NCBI RefSeq assembly: GCF_022695595.1
Contig: NZ_CP074380.1
Location: 2,845,501 to 2,909,500, forward strand
Direction of reading: 5' to 3'
DNA from: Streptomyces sp. MST-110588
GTDB taxonomy: Bacteria; Actinomycetota; Actinomycetes; Streptomycetales; Streptomycetaceae
DNA: 64,000 bases
In this document: positions 55,078-63,609 of the stretch, piece after piece
Layout of the letters: every line of letters begins with the position of its first letter
Numbering within the stretch: position 1 is the stretch's first letter
Position numbers and translations under genes: made by a program
The notes under the pieces: generated by a model
Databases searched by the model: none
What the model saw: only the letters and a program-made list of their open reading frames with translations
Told to the model about the DNA's origin: nothing

Positions 55078-55547
55078 CACGCGCGGTAGAGGAGGCCCGG
55101 CTGTTCTGCCACGTACCACTCCTCGCCCGCGACCTTCAGGCAGAGATCAGCGGGCGGCATGCCTTCCGCGAAAAGCCTCGTCATCTCATCGACATCGACG
55201 TCGAACTTCGAGCGGGCGGCGACGGACAGGCCGTACGTCTCCTGGAACTCCCGGCAGATGTCGCGCGCCGCGTAGGACGGCACGCGGCGCAGCCACCATT
55301 CCTCCTCGGGCAACCGGGGAAACGCCTCGATCCCGAAGACCGGCCGCAGCCGCGCGTCGATCTCCTCCAGCTCCGCGACCGTCCGACGCCGGTCGGCCGG
55401 ACCTGCCGCAGCCGAGTTGGTGATCACCTCGTGGAGGACACTGCGCGCATTGACCTCCACGAGGTAGTCCTCCAGGTCCCACGCGTAGCCGTCGAGGCAG
55501 TCCCGCGCGAAGGCCCGCCAACGGCCGACCCTTTCCACGAATTCCAT
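54963..55547 (-). CDS. candidate immunity protein for the RHS toxin
   Basis: 194 residues from ATG 55547, preceded by GGGAGGTG; 58 nt downstream of the toxin stop on the same strand, the standard place for the cognate immunity gene. Mostly helical, acidic and Arg-rich: YAWDLEDYLVEVNARSVLHEV, LEEIDARLRPVFGIEAFPRLPEEEWWLR, DVDEMTRLFAEGMPPADLCLKVAGEEWYVAEQPGLLYRACRRAF. No family recognised. Against: its 3' end is also duplicated next to Uma2 copy A, so it may be an older Uma2 neighbour. Confidence 0.6.
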   Translation of the reverse strand: MEFVERVGRWRAFARDCLDGYAWDLEDYLVEVNARSVLHEVITNSAAAGPADRRRTVAELEEIDARLRPVFGIEAFPRLPEEEWWLRRVPSYAARDICREFQETYGLSVAARSKFDVDVDEMTRLFAEGMPPADLCLKVAGEEWYVAEQPGLLYRACRRAFPVDRRARRAIWAWATGEAPESALRAALSESAGG

Positions 55548-55605
55548 CAGCGCACCTCCCGGAGGCCGGGACGACTCACCGATGCGCCCGGTTTCGCCAC
55601 CGTCT

Positions 55606-58600
55606 CTACCTGCCGCTCTCGTTGTCCATGTATTTATGCGCGTCCATGATGGTTTCACCGGGACGGAAGTAGCTGGTGATTTTTCCGTTCTGCGCGATGG
55701 CCAATCTGCCTTCCGGGTCCATACGCAACACGGCACCATCGGATGAGCGGATCACTTCACGAACGCCCTGTGGTGGCACAGGATCACGGAACAACCTCTC
55801 CGAGTCCGCCACATAGCGCCCGAATCCATCGTCGTTGTCATGCTGGTCCTGGTATTCCGGCATATCAGGTTTCCCGTCCCTCGCACCTTCTCCGTAAGCG
55901 TGCTTGTCGTAATGTTCATCCACTGTGGTGACGTCCCATTTGTACGGCGCAAGCCCGAGCGGGTCGCTCCATACGTGCGGGTTGTGGACGTACGCGACCG
56001 GATTGGGGGCCGGGTGCAGCCCCAGGGGGTCAGGAGTGGCATATCGAGCCACTTCAGGGTCGTAGTAGCGGTTGAAGTTGTAGTGGAGGGCGGTTTCCGG
56101 GTCGAAGTACTGACCCGGAAAGCGGAGCGGTGTGTAGGCGGTACTGGCCGCGGTCCAGGCCGCCAGCCCCCACAACGTGCTGCGGCTACGCCACGAGATG
56201 TGACCGCTTTCGTCGACGAGTTCGGTGGGGGCGCCTACGAGGTCGGTGACGATCGCGAAGAACCGCTCGGCGACCTCGGTGTCGGTCATGCCGGTGAGGC
56301 GTTCGCGCTGGGTCAACGGCTTCAGGCCGCGGTGGTCCCATGTGAGCGTGGCCCGCGTCTTCTGACCCTGGACGGATGTGGTCTGTTCGCACAGGGTGGT
56401 GCCGTCCCAGGTGAAGTCCACCTGCTCGGCGACGCCGAGCCCGTCACCGGTCAGGCGTTGCTTGGCGGTGCGCCGGCCCAGGGGGTCATAGGTGTAGCGC
56501 CAGGTGGTGCCGTCGGGTGTGACGCAGGAGACGAGACGGTTCTCGGCGTCCCATGTGTAGTGCCAGGTGTCCGGCTTCCGTGACAGGCGGCTCTTTTGAC
56601 GCAGGATGGTGCGGCCGGCCGCGTCGTATTCGTAACGGATTCCTCCGGCGCGGCTCAGGCGGGTGCCGGCGTAAAGGCGCTCACCTCGGGCCTCGGGGGC
56701 CGGGTGACGGTCGGGCCAGGCCGCGTGGCTCTGGTTCCCGGCCGCGTCATAGGCGTAGGTCTCGCTCCAGTTACGGGCGAAGACGGTGACCACACGGCCC
56801 GCGGGGTCCAGTTCGAACCGACGGCGACCGTTGATGTGATCGTCCACGCCCGTGAGATGTCCGTCCGCGCGGTAGGTGTACGCGCGGCGCTGAATGGTTT
56901 CGGTCACCGAGGCGACGTGCTGGTCGGTGAGACGGCCGCGGGCGTCGAAGCTGTGGGTGAAAGTGATGTCTCCGAGGGTGCGGGACAGTTCCTGGCCGAG
57001 CGCGTCGTGCGTGAAGGTCAGGGTGCGGCCGGAGACGTCGAGTCCGCAGCGACGCCCCGCGGCGTCGTACGTCCAGGTGCTGACCGCGCCGGTGGGGGTG
57101 GTGCGGGACGTACGACGTCCCAGGGCGTCGTAGCCGAAGGCAGTGGTGCGTCCGTTCACCGTCTCGGTGACGACCCGTCCGAATTCGTCGCGGGTATAGC
57201 TCAGTTCACTGCCCGGTGCCGTGATCCTGATCGGCTGGCCGGTCGCGTCGTACGTGAAATGGGTGAGTTCCCCGTCGACGTCTTTGGTGAGGGTGCGGCC
57301 GAGGATGTCGTACTGATAGCGAATGGTGTGATTCAGCGGAGTGGTACGGGAGACCAGGCGCCCGACTCCGTCATACGCATAGGCCTGAGTGCGACTGTCG
57401 AAATCCGTTTCCGATATCAGCCGGCCTGCGAGGTCGTACTCGTAATGCCAGGCCAGCCCCTGCTGGTTGGTGACCTTCGTGAGCCGCAGTTCGGTGTCGT
57501 GGAGGAATTCATGGCGTGCCCCGTCCGGGTCGGTGCGCGTCTTGAGCTGGTCGAAATGGCCGTATTCGAATGTGGTGACCTGGCCCAAGGGGTCGGTGTG
57601 TGTGATGCAGTTGCCCTCGCCGTCGTAGGACCAGCTTTCCTGGGTGCTGTCGGGGTTGATCCTGGACAGCAGGAGCCCTTCGGGGGTCCACCGGTAATGC
57701 GTGGTGTTGCCGAGGGGATCGGTCAGGGTGGCGGTGCGGCCGAACGCGTCTCGGTGGAAGGTTGTGGTCGCACCGAGCGCGTCGATGACCGTCAGAGGAA
57801 GGCCGCTGTCGTCGCAGGTGACACGGGTGGTGTTCCCCAGCGGGTCGGTGACCGTGGTGAGGTGGCCGTGCCGGTCGTAGGTGAAGCGGGTGGAGTGTCC
57901 GGCGGGATCCGTGACGGCGGTCCGGTTGCCCCTGGCGTCGTACTCGTACCGGACGGTCCGGCCTTCCGGACCGGTGATCTCCGCCGGCAGGCCCAGGTCG
58001 GTGTAGACGGTCGTGGTGGTGGAGCCGTCGGGGTGGACGACGGACACCAGGTGCCCGTCCTCGTCATAGGTCAGCCGTGTGACGGCACCCAGAGGGTCGG
58101 TGATCAGAACGGGACGGTCGTGCGTGTCATAGACGGTCCGGGTGGTGTGACCGAGCGGATCGGTGACGGCGATGACCTGTAGCTCTTCGTTGACGAGGTA
58201 CCGGGTGACGGCACCCTGCCCGTTGGTGTGCGTGGTGACACGATGGCCGCTGTCCGCGTCAGTCTCGTCATAGGTGAACCGGTTCGCCAGGTGTCCGTCA
58301 ACACCGGACTGGGCGGTGCAGCGGTGACGGTCGTCGTAGGCGTACTCGTACCGGGAGTCGTTGGAGTCCACCCAGGCGGTCAGGCGGTGCTCGGTGTCGT
58401 ATGCGAAGCGGGTCGTCGCTCCTGCGGAGTTGGTGACGGAAATGAGGTCGTCGGCCTCGTCGTGCCCGTAAGAGACCAGTAGCTGATCCGACCCGTCGTC
58501 GCCGGCGCCCGCCAGGTGCACCGTCGTGAGGCGGCCCCGCTCGTCACAGGTCAGCTTCAGCTCATGGCCGGCGCTGTGCCGGATCGCGTACGGAATGCCG

Positions 58601-60246
58601 TTCTCGTCCGCGTAATCGAAGGTGATCCGGTGCCCGTTGCGGTCGGTGATCTCATCGGGCAGGGCCAGGCCGGGTGCGTGTGGCGCGTCACTGAAGTAGT
58701 GGGTCCGGCCGCTCTGCGGGTCGTTGACGGCCCAGTCGCCCTGCGGCGTACGCATCAGGGGCCACCGCGGACCGCTCTTCGGCACAACCCGCTCACCGGC
58801 TTCGGGGAGCGGGTAGCGCAGCAGCATCCCCGTCTCGGTAACGAAGACGATGCCCTCGTCGTCGATCTCCAGGCGCTGGTCCACCGTGGAATACCACGAA
58901 GGCCCGATGTGCCGTCCGATGCGGGTCGAGGACTCGTACTTGCGGGTGAAGGTCAGCGGCAGGGCGCCGGGCAGGGAGATGTCGGTCTGGTTCAGGAACA
59001 CCTTGCCCGTGGCCAGGTCGACCGGGTCGGTGCCGTCCGTGCTCTTGCCCTCGTCCTCGCGGGTCTTGTCGCGGGGGTGGTCGGCGTCGGCCTGCTTGGC
59101 CGCCTCGCTCTTCGAGGGAGCTTTGGACCGGGCCCGCGAGGACGGGCCACCGCCGCCCTTGGGTCCCTTGGGGTCCTTGTGGTCGCCCTTGCCGATGCCC
59201 TTGAAGTGGTCGGAGAGCTTCTGGTCGTTCTCGTGGTGGTTCTTGGCCATCTGCTTGACGCCGCGGGTCATGTTGTCGTCGAGGTGGTGGGCGGCGTTCT
59301 TCACGCCCTTCTCGATGCCCTCGATGACCTTGTCCAGCATCGCGTTGGCCGCGTCCGCGATGGCGTCCTTGCCGCGGGTGCGGCCGTGGTGCCCCCTGGC
59401 CTTGCCGATCTTCCCGCCGGCCTTGTGGCGGAAGGCGCCGCCCGCGCTCTGCAGGCTGGTGACGACCCGGTCGTGCTCGTCCTTGTCGAAGCTGAACCCG
59501 CCGCTCGCCCCGCCGCCCCCACCGGACCCGCCGCCGCTGCCGGCGCTGAGGAGCTGCATCGGGTTGGCGGCGGCGTCCTTGGCGGCGCCCTTGGCGTCCT
59601 GCACGCCCTGCTTGAAGCCGTCCTTGCCGGCCTGGGCGGTACGGCCCAGGTCCACCCCGTCCTGCACGCCCAGGGCGTTGGCGCCGAGCTGGACCACCAG
59701 GTCGCCGACCATCGCCCCCAGCGCCTCCTCGACGGGGGTCAGGGCGATGCTGACGACCTGCTCGGCGACCTGCTGGCAGACCTCCTTGAACAGCCGCTTG
59801 ACGATCACGCGGGTGGCCTGGGTCGCGGCCAGCGCCCCCACCTCGGACAGGCCCAGGGTGAAGGGGGCCGCGGCCTGTGCGGCGATCACCTCCGCGGCCA
59901 GGATGCCGAGCTGGACGATCGCCCCGATCTTGGCGCCCTCGATGAGCACCGCGACCCCGTCCAGGGCGGTGGCGGCCAGCCGGCCGCAGTCCGCCAGGCC
60001 CTTGAGATGGGTGCCGTTGATCTTGCCCCAGTGGGCGTTCAGCGCCTCCACGGCCAGCGAGCCGCCGGCCGACTCCACCAGGCCCTGGATGGCGGTGTGC
60101 GCCTCGTTCGCGCCCTCGTCGATGTCCTCGGCGAACTCCCGCATGGCCTCGGCCATCTCGCGGTAGTCGTCCTCGTCCACATTCGGCCACGACACCCCGA
60201 TGATGTCGAGAACCTCATCCGCCCACCCAGGCAGCACAACACCCAT
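55606..60246 (-). CDS. RHS/YD-repeat polymorphic toxin with WXG-like N-terminus
   Basis: 1546 residues from ATG 60246 (open to 60273). Residues 1-75 form a helical WXG/Esx-like region; 95-200 are Ala/Val-rich with possible membrane insertion. A Gly/Ser linker (~250) and a Lys/His-rich stretch follow. A DUF6531-type entry (DPVDLATGKVFLNQTDISLPG, ~400) leads to about thirty YD repeats (520-1290) and the RHS core end RFPGQYFDPETALHYNFNRYYDPEVARYATPDPLGL. After a second DPLGL comes a 114-residue tip with HYDKHAYGE and DPEGRLAIAQNGKITSYF-RP. The tip resembles BECR-type RNases. No secretion signal, so type VII-like export is inferred. Confidence 0.88.
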   Translation of the reverse strand: MGVVLPGWADEVLDIIGVSWPNVDEDDYREMAEAMREFAEDIDEGANEAHTAIQGLVESAGGSLAVEALNAHWGKINGTHLKGLADCGRLAATALDGVAVLIEGAKIGAIVQLGILAAEVIAAQAAAPFTLGLSEVGALAATQATRVIVKRLFKEVCQQVAEQVVSIALTPVEEALGAMVGDLVVQLGANALGVQDGVDLGRTAQAGKDGFKQGVQDAKGAAKDAAANPMQLLSAGSGGGSGGGGGASGGFSFDKDEHDRVVTSLQSAGGAFRHKAGGKIGKARGHHGRTRGKDAIADAANAMLDKVIEGIEKGVKNAAHHLDDNMTRGVKQMAKNHHENDQKLSDHFKGIGKGDHKDPKGPKGGGGPSSRARSKAPSKSEAAKQADADHPRDKTREDEGKSTDGTDPVDLATGKVFLNQTDISLPGALPLTFTRKYESSTRIGRHIGPSWYSTVDQRLEIDDEGIVFVTETGMLLRYPLPEAGERVVPKSGPRWPLMRTPQGDWAVNDPQSGRTHYFSDAPHAPGLALPDEITDRNGHRITFDYADENGIPYAIRHSAGHELKLTCDERGRLTTVHLAGAGDDGSDQLLVSYGHDEADDLISVTNSAGATTRFAYDTEHRLTAWVDSNDSRYEYAYDDRHRCTAQSGVDGHLANRFTYDETDADSGHRVTTHTNGQGAVTRYLVNEELQVIAVTDPLGHTTRTVYDTHDRPVLITDPLGAVTRLTYDEDGHLVSVVHPDGSTTTTVYTDLGLPAEITGPEGRTVRYEYDARGNRTAVTDPAGHSTRFTYDRHGHLTTVTDPLGNTTRVTCDDSGLPLTVIDALGATTTFHRDAFGRTATLTDPLGNTTHYRWTPEGLLLSRINPDSTQESWSYDGEGNCITHTDPLGQVTTFEYGHFDQLKTRTDPDGARHEFLHDTELRLTKVTNQQGLAWHYEYDLAGRLISETDFDSRTQAYAYDGVGRLVSRTTPLNHTIRYQYDILGRTLTKDVDGELTHFTYDATGQPIRITAPGSELSYTRDEFGRVVTETVNGRTTAFGYDALGRRTSRTTPTGAVSTWTYDAAGRRCGLDVSGRTLTFTHDALGQELSRTLGDITFTHSFDARGRLTDQHVASVTETIQRRAYTYRADGHLTGVDDHINGRRRFELDPAGRVVTVFARNWSETYAYDAAGNQSHAAWPDRHPAPEARGERLYAGTRLSRAGGIRYEYDAAGRTILRQKSRLSRKPDTWHYTWDAENRLVSCVTPDGTTWRYTYDPLGRRTAKQRLTGDGLGVAEQVDFTWDGTTLCEQTTSVQGQKTRATLTWDHRGLKPLTQRERLTGMTDTEVAERFFAIVTDLVGAPTELVDESGHISWRSRSTLWGLAAWTAASTAYTPLRFPGQYFDPETALHYNFNRYYDPEVARYATPDPLGLHPAPNPVAYVHNPHVWSDPLGLAPYKWDVTTVDEHYDKHAYGEGARDGKPDMPEYQDQHDNDDGFGRYVADSERLFRDPVPPQGVREVIRSSDGAVLRMDPEGRLAIAQNGKITSYFRPGETIMDAHKYMDNESGR

Positions 60247-60339
60247 ACGAAAAACACGCCCCCGTAGAACCAACCGTCAACCGATCAGATGCTCTCACCT
60301 GGGTGAACGGTTCCTGTAACCGGGAAAAGCGTGCATGGG

Positions 60340-60378
60340 CAGGCCCCCGCCGCCGCTGGGGGACGGGGCGGGGGCCTG
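60340..60378. terminator. deoA terminator
   Basis: A 12-bp stem CAGGCCCCCGCC with its complement, between deoA and the RHS gene. Nearby 60427-60470 holds GGTCGGGCC-type short repeats. Confidence 0.7.
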
Positions 60379-60489
60379 GTCGAGGGAGCCGGCGGGGGCG
60401 GGGCCGTCGGGGTTTCGGTGAGCCGGTGTGGCCGGTCGGGCCGGTCGGGCCGGTCGGCCGATGCGGGCCGGTCAGCCGTTGCCGCCGGG

Positions 60490-61767
60490 TCAGCCGATGC
60501 GGTCGAGGATGATGGGGTTGGGGGTGAAGTCGGTGCCTTCGGGGGCGATGAGGACGTTGCCGTCGAGGGCTTCGAGGGCGTAGCCGAACTTCTCCGGGGT
60601 GTCGGTGTGGAGGGTCAGCAGGGGCTGGCCGGCGGTGACCTTGTCGCCGGGCTTGGCGTGCATCTCGATGCCGGCGCCCGCCTGCACCGGGTCCTCCTTG
60701 CGGGCGCGGCCGGCGCCCAGGCGCCAGGCGGCGATGCCCACCGCGTAGGCGTCCAGCGTGGTCAGGACGCCGGAGGAGGAGGCGTTGACGACGTGCTGCT
60801 CGCGGGCGACCGGGAGGGTGGCGTCGGGGTCGCCGCCCTGGGCCTGGATCATGCGGCGCCAGTGGTCCATGGCCGAGCCGTCGGCCAGCGCCTTGGCGGG
60901 GTCGGCGTCGGGGAGGCCGGCGGCGGTGAGCATCTCGCGGGCCAGGGCGAGGGTGAGTTCGACGACGTCGGCGGGGCCGCCGCCCGCCAGGACCTCGACG
61001 GACTCGCGTACTTCCAGCGCGTTGCCGGCGGTCAGGCCGAGGGGGGTGGACATGTCGGTGAGCAGGGCGGTGGTGCGCACGCCGTGGTCGGTGCCGAGTC
61101 CGACCATGGTGGAGGCCAGTTCGCGGGCGTCGTCCAGGTTCTTCATGAAGGCGCCGGAGCCGACCTTGACGTCCAGGACGAGCGAGCCGGTGCCCTCGGC
61201 GATCTTCTTGGACATGATGGAGGAGGCGATCAGCGGGATGGCCTCGACGGTGCCGGTGACGTCGCGCAGCGCGTAGAGCTTCTTGTCGGCGGGGGCCAGG
61301 CCGTCGCCGGCCGCGCAGATGACGGAGCCGACGTTGCGCAGGACGTCCATCATCTCGTCGTTGGAGAGCAGGGCGCGCCAGCCGGGGATGGACTCCAGCT
61401 TGTCCAGGGTGCCGCCGGTGTGGCCCAGGCCGCGGCCGGAGAGCTGGGGTACGGCCGCGCCGCAGGCGGCGACCAGCGGGGCGAGCGGGAGGGTGATCTT
61501 GTCGCCGACGCCGCCGGTGGAGTGCTTGTCCGCGGTGGGGCGGGGCAGGGACGAGAAGTCCATGCGCTCACCGGAGGCGATCATGGCCGCGGTCCAGCGG
61601 GCGATCTCCGTACGGTTCATGCCGTTCAGCAGGATCGCCATGGCCAGCGCGGACATCTGCTCGTCAGCGACCTCACCGCGCGTATACGCGTCGATGACCC
61701 AGTCGATCTGCTCCGGGGTCAGTTCGCCGCGGTCGCGCTTGGTACGGATGACGGAGATGACGTCCAT
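60490..61767 (-). CDS. deoA: thymidine (pyrimidine-nucleoside) phosphorylase
   Basis: 425 residues. Phosphate/base site KHSTGGVGDKITLPLAPLVAACG, SGRGLGHTGGTLDKLESIPG, SKKIAEGTGSLVLDVKVGSGAFMK and the C-terminal barrel-sandwich domain (EMHAKPGDKVTAGQPLLTLH). Splits thymidine/deoxyuridine to base and deoxyribose-1-phosphate, upstream of phosphomutase and DeoC. ATG 61767 follows AAAGGAAG. It has its own promoter and a variant operator at 61799, separated from cdd by a terminator. Confidence 0.95.
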   Translation of the reverse strand: MDVISVIRTKRDRGELTPEQIDWVIDAYTRGEVADEQMSALAMAILLNGMNRTEIARWTAAMIASGERMDFSSLPRPTADKHSTGGVGDKITLPLAPLVAACGAAVPQLSGRGLGHTGGTLDKLESIPGWRALLSNDEMMDVLRNVGSVICAAGDGLAPADKKLYALRDVTGTVEAIPLIASSIMSKKIAEGTGSLVLDVKVGSGAFMKNLDDARELASTMVGLGTDHGVRTTALLTDMSTPLGLTAGNALEVRESVEVLAGGGPADVVELTLALAREMLTAAGLPDADPAKALADGSAMDHWRRMIQAQGGDPDATLPVAREQHVVNASSSGVLTTLDAYAVGIAAWRLGAGRARKEDPVQAGAGIEMHAKPGDKVTAGQPLLTLHTDTPEKFGYALEALDGNVLIAPEGTDFTPNPIILDRIG

Positions 61768-61798
61768 GGGGACTTCCTTTCGAACGGTTATCTCCTGT

Positions 61799-61812
61799 TC
61801 TACACGCATAGA
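61799..61812. promoter_or_regulatory. variant palindromic operator upstream of deoA
   Basis: TCTACACGCATAGA, matching TCTACGCGCGTAGA at 12 of 14 positions and keeping TCTA..CG..TAGA symmetry. Lies 32 nt upstream of the deoA ATG. Confidence 0.68.
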
Positions 61813-61878
61813 TCGTGGAGATCGAGAGGAGAGGGGGATCAGGGGAGGGTGGGAGGGGGTTGCGGGGGCTGAAAACAG

Positions 61879-61913
61879 CCGGCCGGGCCGCCGTGTACGG
61901 GCGGCCCGGCCGG
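61879..61913 (-). terminator. terminator of the permease-cdd operon
   Basis: A 14-bp stem CCGGCCGGGCCGCC with its complement and 7-nt loop. On the minus strand it is followed by GTTTTC, a rare T-run here. Confidence 0.85.
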
Positions 61914-61921
61914 GTGCGGAG

Positions 61922-62317
61922 TCAGCGGTTCAGGTGCTGCGGCCCGAAGGCGTCCGGGAGCAGTTCGGCCAGCGGGCGGATGCCCGCGGCGGTGTCCACC
62001 AGCAGTTCCGGGCCGCCGTGCTCGTACAGGAGCTGGCGGCAGCGCCCGCACGGGACCAGCAGCTCGCCCGCACCGTCCACGCAGGTGAAGGCGGTCAGCC
62101 GGCCGCCGCCGCCGGCGAAGAGGGCGGAGACCAGACCGCATTCGGCGCACAGGCCGATGCCGTAGGAGGCGTTCTCCACGTTGCAGCCGGTGACGGTACG
62201 GCCGTCGTCGACCAGCGCCGCGGCGCCCACGGGGTAGCCGGAGTACGGGGCGTAGGCCCGGGACATCGCGTCCCGGGCCTGCGCACGCAGTGACTCCCAG
62301 TCGGGAGCTGTGGTCAC
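61922..62317 (-). CDS. cdd: cytidine deaminase
   Basis: 131 residues. Substrate site YAPYSGYPVGAAALVDDGR, catalytic zinc motif CNVENASYGIGLCAE with the active Glu, and PCGRCRQLL with the two Cys ligands. Converts (deoxy)cytidine to (deoxy)uridine for DeoA. GTG 62317 overlaps the upstream permease stop (GTGA), so it is in the transporter operon. Confidence 0.95.
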   Translation of the reverse strand: MTTAPDWESLRAQARDAMSRAYAPYSGYPVGAAALVDDGRTVTGCNVENASYGIGLCAECGLVSALFAGGGGRLTAFTCVDGAGELLVPCGRCRQLLYEHGGPELLVDTAAGIRPLAELLPDAFGPQHLNR

Positions 62318-63609
62318 TTGCCCTGGCCTCTCCGGTAGGGCTTGCCCACGGCCTTGGGTACCCGTAGCCGTTGCGCGGCCAGCGAGAGGACCAGCAGCGT
62401 GGCGATGTAGGGCGCGACGCCGACGATCTCCAGCGGGACCGTGTCGGTGGTGGCGTACCACAGGCCCAGCAGGGCCGCGACGACCAGGCTGACGATGCCC
62501 TGGACGCGGTGGCCGCCGCGCAGCTTCCACGCCGCGAGGCCGACGAGCAGCACCGCGAGCAGGAGCAGCAGGGCGTGCACGGTGGGGCCGCCGCCGCGCA
62601 ACTGGAGCGCGTCCATGAAGCCGAACAGGCCCGCGCCCATGGCCACGCCGCCCGGCCGCCAGTTGCCGAAGATCATCGTGGCCAGACCGATGTAGCCGCG
62701 CCCGCCGGTCTGTCCGTCCTGGTAGATGTGGACGTAGATCGCCAGGAAGGCTCCGCCGAGGCCGGCCAGCGCGCCGGAGACCATGACCGCCACGTACTTG
62801 TACGTGTAGACGTTCACGCCCAGCGACTCGGCCGCCACCGGGCTCTCGCCACAGGACCGCAGCCGCAGGCCGAAGGGCGAGCGCCACAGCACGAAGAAGC
62901 TGAGCACGAAGATGATCACGGACAGGACGGTCAGCCACGAGACGTTGCTGACCAGCGAGCCCAGGATGCCGGCGAGGTCGGAGACCAGGAACCAGTGGTG
63001 CTTCTCGATGGACAGGAGCCAGTCGGACAGGCCCGGCACGGTGAAGGTGGGCATGTCCGCCATCGGCGGTGACTGCTTGTCGTTGCCGCCGGCCGCGGCG
63101 GCCTCGCTGCCTTCCGCGCCGAACCACAGCTTGGCCAGGAACTGGGTCAGTCCCAGCGCCATGATGTTGACGGCCACACCGGAGATGATGTGGTCGACGT
63201 TGAAGGTGACGGTGGCGATCGCGTGCAGCAGTCCGCCGAGCGCGCCGCCGACGATGCCGGCCACCGCCGCGGCCCACGGGCCGTGCTGCCAGCCGACCGC
63301 GCCGGCCGAGAACGTGCCGAGCATCATCATGCCTTCGAGGCCGATGTTGACCACGCCGGAGCGCTCGGCCCACAGGCCGCCCAGACCGGCCAGGCCGATC
63401 GGCACGGCGGCGTTGAGCGCCGCGGTGTACTGACCGGATTCGGTCAGCGCGTTGGCACCGGTGATCACGCGGAGCAGCGAGAGCAGGATCAGCCCGCCCG
63501 AGGTGATCAGCAGGATCTTGGGGTAGGAGAGCCTGGTCCGTACGGACGCGGCCCGTGACGTGTTGCCGTCGGTCCCCTTGCCGACCTTGGCAGTGAGGTT
63601 CTGGCTCAC
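62314..63609 (-). CDS. ABC transporter permease, nucleoside/sugar type
   Basis: 431 residues, about ten membrane helices, BPD_transp_2 family: ALNAAVPIGLAGLGGLWAERSGVVNIGLEGMMMLG, ISGVAVNIMALGLTQFL, GESPVAAESLGVNVYTYKYVAVMVSGALAGLGGAFL. This is the nucleoside-uptake (NupQ/YufQ-like) subgroup, consistent with cdd and deoA downstream. It overlaps the upstream permease by 4 nt. Confidence 0.9.
   Translation of the reverse strand: MSQNLTAKVGKGTDGNTSRAASVRTRLSYPKILLITSGGLILLSLLRVITGANALTESGQYTAALNAAVPIGLAGLGGLWAERSGVVNIGLEGMMMLGTFSAGAVGWQHGPWAAAVAGIVGGALGGLLHAIATVTFNVDHIISGVAVNIMALGLTQFLAKLWFGAEGSEAAAAGGNDKQSPPMADMPTFTVPGLSDWLLSIEKHHWFLVSDLAGILGSLVSNVSWLTVLSVIIFVLSFFVLWRSPFGLRLRSCGESPVAAESLGVNVYTYKYVAVMVSGALAGLGGAFLAIYVHIYQDGQTGGRGYIGLATMIFGNWRPGGVAMGAGLFGFMDALQLRGGGPTVHALLLLLAVLLVGLAAWKLRGGHRVQGIVSLVVAALLGLWYATTDTVPLEIVGVAPYIATLLVLSLAAQRLRVPKAVGKPYRRGQGK

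Noticed and set aside
58516..60267. Long plus-strand ORF opposite the RHS toxin
   Set aside because: Shadow of the N-terminal toxin region; no domains.
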